Source: Thermoleophilia bacterium (GTDB lineage Bacteria; Actinomycetota; Thermoleophilia; Miltoncostaeales; Miltoncostaeaceae). Taken from it: 18,868 nucleotides of DNA. The position numbers and the translations under genes are program-made. Below the pieces are notes generated by a model that worked only from the letters and a program-made list of their open reading frames with translations, did no database searches and was not told the DNA's origin. The stretch's first letter is position 1. Each line of letters begins with the position of its first letter. This document shows positions 15,769 to 18,868 of this stretch, one piece after another. The DNA is taken from contig JADGPH010000039.1 of assembly GCA_017882555.1 (NCBI GenBank), positions 1 through 18,868 of the forward strand, read 5' to 3'.

Positions 15769-16601
15769 TGGCCGAGAACTTCACCCCGGTGCGCGCGGGC
15801 CTGCGATGGGCGCGTCCCTTGGCGACCGCGGTGGTCAAGGCGCACTTCGACGCGCGGCGCGCGGGCGAATTGGTGATTGCCGGCGGGGGCGACGCGCGCG
15901 AGGCATCACGGGTGGCCGAGCTGCTTGGCGCACGGCGTGGCCACGCTGCCCCCGGGGACGTCATGGTCGGCGTGGCCGCCCCGCACGCCGCCAACCACGA
16001 CCTAGCGGTCGCCGTCGGTGATCACCGTCGCGCGGGCGGCGAGGCGCTCGTCGTCGTGATCGGCACTCCCGTCCAGCGCCGGGTCATCGAACGGGAACTC
16101 CGCGCGGATCGGGATGTCGGCATCAGCGTCATGTTGATGGTCGACGCACTCGACGCGGCCGATCTGGTGCGGGTACGCCGCCGAGTGGCCAACATGATTG
16201 TGACTCGTGGCGAGGGACTGCGCCGCGACTACGCATCGCTCCAGCCGGATATCGCGCGTCAAATGGAGCATCGCACGGCCCTCCGGGTTGGCGTGCGCGC
16301 TGCATTGGTCGCAGACACCGAACGCAGCGCCGCGGGGATGAAGTCGTCCCACGCGCGCTTGGCCGCGGACATCGCCAGCATCACGGACGCCAACTTTGAT
16401 GCAAAGGCTGTGGGACTGGTTGCGGCACTCGGCCTGCTGGCGCCCGCATGGCGCGCTGGGGCGGGTCGTCTGACCGCACTCGTACCCTTTACTAGGATCG
16501 CGGTACGCGGCGGGATCGCGTACTCGGTTACTCGTCTGGTCGGGATTGGCGCGCAACGCGTTGCCGCACTCGGCCGCGCACCTCACCAGGAGGAACGCTG
16601 A
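15768..16601 (+). CDS. Unknown protein encoded between rodA and RNase G, DUF697-like C-terminus
   Basis: I do not recognise a characterised family. The 277-residue product has an N-terminal alpha/beta-like part: strands ELVIAGG (34-40), DVMVGVAAPH (64-73), EALVVVIGTP (92-101) and ISVMLMVDALDAADL (119-133). This has a GTPase-like rhythm, but no P-loop GxxxxGK[S/T] is present, so nucleotide binding is unsupported. A charged helical middle (about 145-205) leads to a C-terminal hydrophobic, glycine-rich pair of segments at about 213-230 and 235-265 (ALVPFTRIAVRGGIAYS). That end resembles the DUF697-type membrane-associated module often attached to Era-like GTPases; this is from memory and tentative. 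The start GTG at 15768 has GGGAGG at 15755-15760 and shares one base with the rodA stop. The stop overlaps the RNase G CTG. Membership of the shape operon suggests an envelope-associated role. Confidence 0.8.
   Translation: MAENFTPVRAGLRWARPLATAVVKAHFDARRAGELVIAGGGDAREASRVAELLGARRGHAAPGDVMVGVAAPHAANHDLAVAVGDHRRAGGEALVVVIGTPVQRRVIERELRADRDVGISVMLMVDALDAADLVRVRRRVANMIVTRGEGLRRDYASLQPDIARQMEHRTALRVGVRAALVADTERSAAGMKSSHARLAADIASITDANFDAKAVGLVAALGLLAPAWRAGAGRLTALVPFTRIAVRGGIAYSVTRLVGIGAQRVAALGRAPHQEER
16588..16593 (+). promoter_or_regulatory. Shine-Dalgarno site that sets the CUG start of RNase G
   Basis: AGGAGG, a perfect anti-SD match, ends four bases before the CTG codon at 16598. There is no ATG, GTG or TTG in the RNase G frame between this site and the GTG at 16709, which lies 37 codons into the conserved N-terminal domain. 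Confidence 0.8.
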
Positions 16602-18052
16602 AGACCAAAATCCTCGTCTCGGTCGACCCGTGGGAGACCCGAGTCGCACTTCTTGAAGACGGACGGACGGCAGAGTGCTACATCGAGCGGCGTGGACAGC
16701 GCTCGGTCGTGGGTCATGTGTGGAAGGGCCGAGTCGGCAACGTCTTGGCCGGAATGGAGGCAGCCTTCATCGACGTAGGACTGCCCAAGAGCGGCTTTTT
16801 GCATGTCGATGAGGTTGTGGCGGTCGGCGTGCCCAAACACAAGCGCCAAATCGCCGAGTTGCTCAAGAAGGGCGACGAGGTGCTGGTGCAGGTCACAAAG
16901 GACCCGATGGGGACCAAGGGCTGCCGCCTGACCATGCAGCTCTCGCTTGCGGGTCGGTTCGTGGTCTATGTGCCCTATGGCGACGGGCTCGGCGTGAGTC
17001 GCAAGCTGCTCGACGACGAGCGCCGCCGTTTGCGCAAAATCTGCAGCGCCCTGCCCCTGGAAGGCGGACTTATCGTCCGCACCGCGGCGGCAGGGGCGTC
17101 CGCCGATGACGTCGCACGCGACTATGCCGCACTGCGACGGCTCTGGGCGGCCTTGACTCAGCGGGCGGCCGCGGTCAAGTCACCGACGTTGCTCTACAGC
17201 GAGGCAGACATCTCGCTGAAGGTGATTCGCGACTTGCTCAACGCCGACGTTGAGGAAGTCTTGGTCGACGATCCCGACCAGCATGAACGTATCCACAACT
17301 TTCTGAAACGGACCTCGCCGGGCATCGCCTCCCGCGTGCGCCTCTACGACGGTGCGCTCCCGCTGTTCGAGGAATACGGGGCGGAGAAGGCCGTGCGCTC
17401 GACGCTTGACCGGCGCGCGCCGTTGCCCTCGGGGGGCTATCTGGTCATCGATGACACCGAAGCCATGACGGTGATCGACGTCAACTCGGGTGGGAATGTC
17501 GGGCGCGGCGGGAATCGCCTTGAGGAGACGGTCACCAAGACCAACCTCGAGGCCGCCGTCGAAGTGGTTCGTCAGTTGCGCCTGCGCGATATCGGGGGCA
17601 TCGTGCTCATCGATTTCATCGACATGAACGATGCGGCAAACCGGCGGGCGGTCAAGGCGGTCCTCGACACCGAGCTGGACAAGGATCGCACCCGCACCTT
17701 CGTCGCGGAGATCTCGGCGCTCGGATTGGTCGAGATGACCCGTCAGAACATCTCCGACGGTCCGCGCGAGGTGATGACCGAGACCTGTTCGACCTGTGAC
17801 GGTGTCGGGATCGTGCTGTCGGATGAAACGGTCGCGATCGACACCTGTCGTGCGGTCATGCGTACTGCGAGTGGCATCGCCGACGATGAAGTGATCGCCC
17901 ACGTCAGCGTCAGGGCAGCGGCCCTGCTCAACGATGATGGCCGCGCGCGGGTCGTCGAGATCGAAGAACTGGTCGGCAAGCGCATTCACCTCGAGTCGGA
18001 CCGCGGCTTGGGCGACACCGACGTGCGCGTGCGGTCGCGATCCGCGGCCTAA
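16598..18052 (+). CDS. rng: Ribonuclease G/E family endoribonuclease, CUG start
   Basis: RNase G/E cuts single-stranded AU-rich RNA and matures rRNA and mRNA. From CTG at 16598 the product has 484 residues, the length of RNase G rather than RNase E. It begins KTKILVSVDPWETRVALLEDG, the conserved opening of the family, and has an S1 RNA-binding domain at about 38-120 (HVWKGRVGNVLAGMEAAFID). The catalytic magnesium ligands D294 (in VIDVNSGG) and D339 (in LIDFIDM) are visible. So is the zinc-link CxxC at C397/C400 (TCSTCDGVG), which supports tetramer formation. Starting at the first ordinary start (GTG 16709) would delete 37 conserved residues. The CTG overlaps the preceding stop as CTGA. A strong hairpin follows the stop codon. 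Confidence 0.95.
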   Translation: MKTKILVSVDPWETRVALLEDGRTAECYIERRGQRSVVGHVWKGRVGNVLAGMEAAFIDVGLPKSGFLHVDEVVAVGVPKHKRQIAELLKKGDEVLVQVTKDPMGTKGCRLTMQLSLAGRFVVYVPYGDGLGVSRKLLDDERRRLRKICSALPLEGGLIVRTAAAGASADDVARDYAALRRLWAALTQRAAAVKSPTLLYSEADISLKVIRDLLNADVEEVLVDDPDQHERIHNFLKRTSPGIASRVRLYDGALPLFEEYGAEKAVRSTLDRRAPLPSGGYLVIDDTEAMTVIDVNSGGNVGRGGNRLEETVTKTNLEAAVEVVRQLRLRDIGGIVLIDFIDMNDAANRRAVKAVLDTELDKDRTRTFVAEISALGLVEMTRQNISDGPREVMTETCSTCDGVGIVLSDETVAIDTCRAVMRTASGIADDEVIAHVSVRAAALLNDDGRARVVEIEELVGKRIHLESDRGLGDTDVRVRSRSAA

Positions 18053-18100
18053 CCGTCATCGGTCGCGCGCGCCCGACGGGTGTGCACGACCGATGATCGG
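18053..18100 (+). terminator. Hairpin directly after the RNase G stop codon, possible terminator
   Basis: TCATCGGTCG (18056-18065) and CGACCGATGA (18087-18096) form a perfect ten-pair stem. CCG (18053-18055) can pair further with CGG (18098-18100) past one bulged T. The 21-base loop contains a small CCC-GAC-GGG hairpin (18072-18080). No U-tract follows, so Rho-independent termination is uncertain. It may instead protect the 3' end of the long shape-operon transcript or attenuate readthrough into rplU. Confidence 0.5.
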
Positions 18101-18130
18101 CCAGAACGCTGCGCATTCGGGTCTGGCTTT

Positions 18131-18138
18131 GCTATTCT
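18131..18138 (+). promoter_or_regulatory. Putative -10 element for the rplU-rpmA-obg unit
   Basis: GCTATTCT lies 82 bases before the rplU start and matches the GCTANNNT pattern seen at the other unit heads. The -35 position shows only a poor match. It would produce a leader of about 75 bases that contains the two hairpins described next. Inferred from pattern and position. Confidence 0.45.
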
Positions 18139-18148
18139 CCCGGGCCGC

Positions 18149-18213
18149 GCCGCAGACTGCGGCACCGACCTGTGCTGGTCGCAGGTGGGGAAGAGTTCCG
18201 ACCGATCGGTTGG
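18149..18213 (+). promoter_or_regulatory. Structured rplU leader, candidate ribosomal-protein autoregulation element
   Basis: The first hairpin is GCCGCA-GAC-TGCGGC (18149-18163). The second is a six-pair stem 18198-18203 with 18208-18213, loop GATC, including one G-U pair. Its 3' strand takes the first two bases of the G-rich Shine-Dalgarno stretch GGGGGAAG (18212-18219). A leader that masks the ribosome site is typical of ribosomal-protein autoregulation, but this does not match a leader motif I can name. Inference. Confidence 0.4.
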
Positions 18214-18220
18214 GGGAAGT

Positions 18221-18517
18221 GTGCCGGATTACGCGGTAATCGCCCTCGGGGGCAAGCAGTATCGAGTTCAAGAAGGCGAGCAGCTGCTCGTGGACCGGCT
18301 CGCGCATGAGCCGGGTGCGACCTTTTCGCCGACGGTCCTGGCCACTGGGCAAAGCGGCGGTGGACTCACTGATGGCGGCACCGTGAATGTGATCGTTGAG
18401 GAGCACCTGCTGGGTCCGAAGCTCTTGGTGTTCACCTACCGGGCCAAGAAGGATTCAAAGCGTAAGCGCGGTCACCGTTCGCGGTTGTCACGCGTGCGCA
18501 TCGACTCGATCGCCTAG
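18221..18517 (+). CDS. rplU: 50S ribosomal protein L21
   Basis: L21 binds 23S rRNA in the large subunit. The 98-residue product begins PDYAVIALGGKQYRVQEGE, the family signature (GGKQYRV), and ends with the basic segment TYRAKKDSKRKRGHRSRLSR that holds the conserved lysine- and arginine-rich RNA-binding motif. The start is the GTG at 18221 behind GGGGGAAG. A longer in-frame reading from 18080 adds sequence without family similarity and crosses the promoter region. The stop TAG is part of the AGGGGG that serves as ribosome-binding site of rpmA. Confidence 0.97.
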   Translation: MPDYAVIALGGKQYRVQEGEQLLVDRLAHEPGATFSPTVLATGQSGGGLTDGGTVNVIVEEHLLGPKLLVFTYRAKKDSKRKRGHRSRLSRVRIDSIA

Positions 18518-18528
18518 GGGGCGCCCAG

Positions 18529-18795
18529 ATGGCACACAAGAAGGGTGGCGGCTCCAGCCGCAACGGTCGCGACTCCGCCGCGCAACGGCTCGGCGTCAAG
18601 GTCTTCGCCGGTCAGGTCATTCCGGCCGGATCGATCATCGTTCGTCAGCGTGGAAGCGAGTTCCACCCAGGTGACGGCGTTGGCATGGGCCGCGATTACA
18701 CCATCTTCGCCAAGGTCTCCGGGCGCGTTGAATTCACCAACGGCCGTAAGGGTCGAAGGATCTCCGTTCACCCGGAGGTCGCGGCCTCCGCATAA
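18529..18795 (+). CDS. rpmA: 50S ribosomal protein L27
   Basis: L27 reaches with its N-terminal tail to the peptidyl-transferase centre. The 88-residue product reads MAHKKGGGSSRNGRDSAAQR at the N-terminus, nearly identical to the family consensus, followed by GSIIVRQRGSEFHPGDGVGMGRD. It starts directly with MAHKK, so it has no N-terminal extension of the type cleaved in Firmicutes. AGGGGG (18516-18521), seven bases before the ATG, overlaps the rplU stop. The rplU-rpmA-obg order is the standard bacterial arrangement. Confidence 0.98.
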   Translation: MAHKKGGGSSRNGRDSAAQRLGVKVFAGQVIPAGSIIVRQRGSEFHPGDGVGMGRDYTIFAKVSGRVEFTNGRKGRRISVHPEVAASA

Positions 18796-18806
18796 GCGGA
18801 GCCGCT

Positions 18807-18868
18807 GTGCCGTTTACCGACCGGGCACGCATCCACGTTGAAGGTGGGCACGGGGGCGAGGGTGGCCT
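18807..18868 (+). CDS. obg: Obg GTPase, N-terminal fragment
   Basis: The gene is cut by the right edge; only about 20 residues are visible. They read MPFTDRARIHVEGGHGGEGG, which matches the opening of the glycine-rich Obg fold (typically F.D.A.I.V.GG.GG.G). The start is GTG at 18807, with CGGAG at 18797-18801 five bases upstream and 11 bases after the rpmA stop. Obg GTPases act in 50S assembly and stress responses. The position after rplU-rpmA supports the call; the GTPase domain itself is outside the window. Confidence 0.88.
   Translation, partial: MPFTDRARIHVEGGHGGEGG

Noticed and set aside
18201..18210. ACCGATCGGT as a protein-binding operator
   Set aside because: A palindrome is present, but its position against the ribosome-binding site makes an RNA hairpin the simpler explanation.
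18080..18220. N-terminal extension of ribosomal protein L21
   Set aside because: It would translate across the putative promoter and leader hairpins; L21 proteins begin directly with the YAVI...GGKQYRV segment.
1..18868. CRISPR array, insertion sequence, prophage or defence island
   Set aside because: No repeated spacer-repeat pattern, transposase or integrase motif, or nuclease/helicase defence gene was seen; gene content is core housekeeping with uniform composition.

Overview
This high-GC window (about two thirds G+C by eye) carries a dense, almost entirely plus-strand block of housekeeping genes. The content suggests an actinomycete-lineage bacterium (Actinomycetota): tRNA genes without an encoded CCA, frequent GTG/TTG starts, and the order tig-clpP-clpX-valS-folC ... 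ndk-maf-mreBCD-mrdA-rodA ... rng-rplU-rpmA-obg. A deep-branching class such as Thermoleophilia is my tentative guess, because a two-helix membrane protein before ndk and a protein of unknown function between rodA and rng are reminiscent of that group. This placement is inference only. The mreBCD/PBP2/RodA set indicates a rod-type (lateral wall) growth system.

Layout. 1-533 is the 3' end of a medium-chain (zinc-type) dehydrogenase. 600-776 holds tRNA-His(GTG) and tRNA-Leu(TAG). 782-7939 is a protein-quality-control and translation block: trigger factor, ClpP, ClpX, valyl-tRNA synthetase and folylpolyglutamate synthase. After a 107-base gap with a promoter-like element, 8047-9652 holds a membrane protein of unknown function, ndk and maf. 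A 72-residue gene of unknown function (9649-9867, minus strand) converges on maf and is the only minus-strand gene. The 140-base gap after it is a divergent promoter region. 10008-18052 is a shape/elongation operon: mreB, mreC, mreD, PBP2 (mrdA), rodA, an unknown gene, and RNase G. A strong hairpin follows, then a structured leader and the ribosomal protein genes rplU and rpmA, and the start of obg.

Notable patterns. (1) Adjacent genes are coupled by four-base NTGA start/stop overlaps, and all four N are used (ATGA, GTGA, TTGA, CTGA). The CTGA case implies that RNase G starts at CUG behind a perfect AGGAGG. (2) Each of the five apparent transcription-unit heads carries a GCTANNNT -10-like element. 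(3) tig begins only five bases after the 3' end of tRNA-Leu, so tRNA processing would leave a near-leaderless tig mRNA. (4) mreB has a good Shine-Dalgarno sequence inside its predicted reading frame, facing an ATC codon instead of a normal start. (5) The RodA/RNase G-linked gene at 15768-16601 and the small PPLF-bracketed gene at 9649-9867 are the best candidates for undescribed functions. I see no CRISPR array, insertion sequence, prophage or defence system. All intergenic stretches are shorter than 300 bases.
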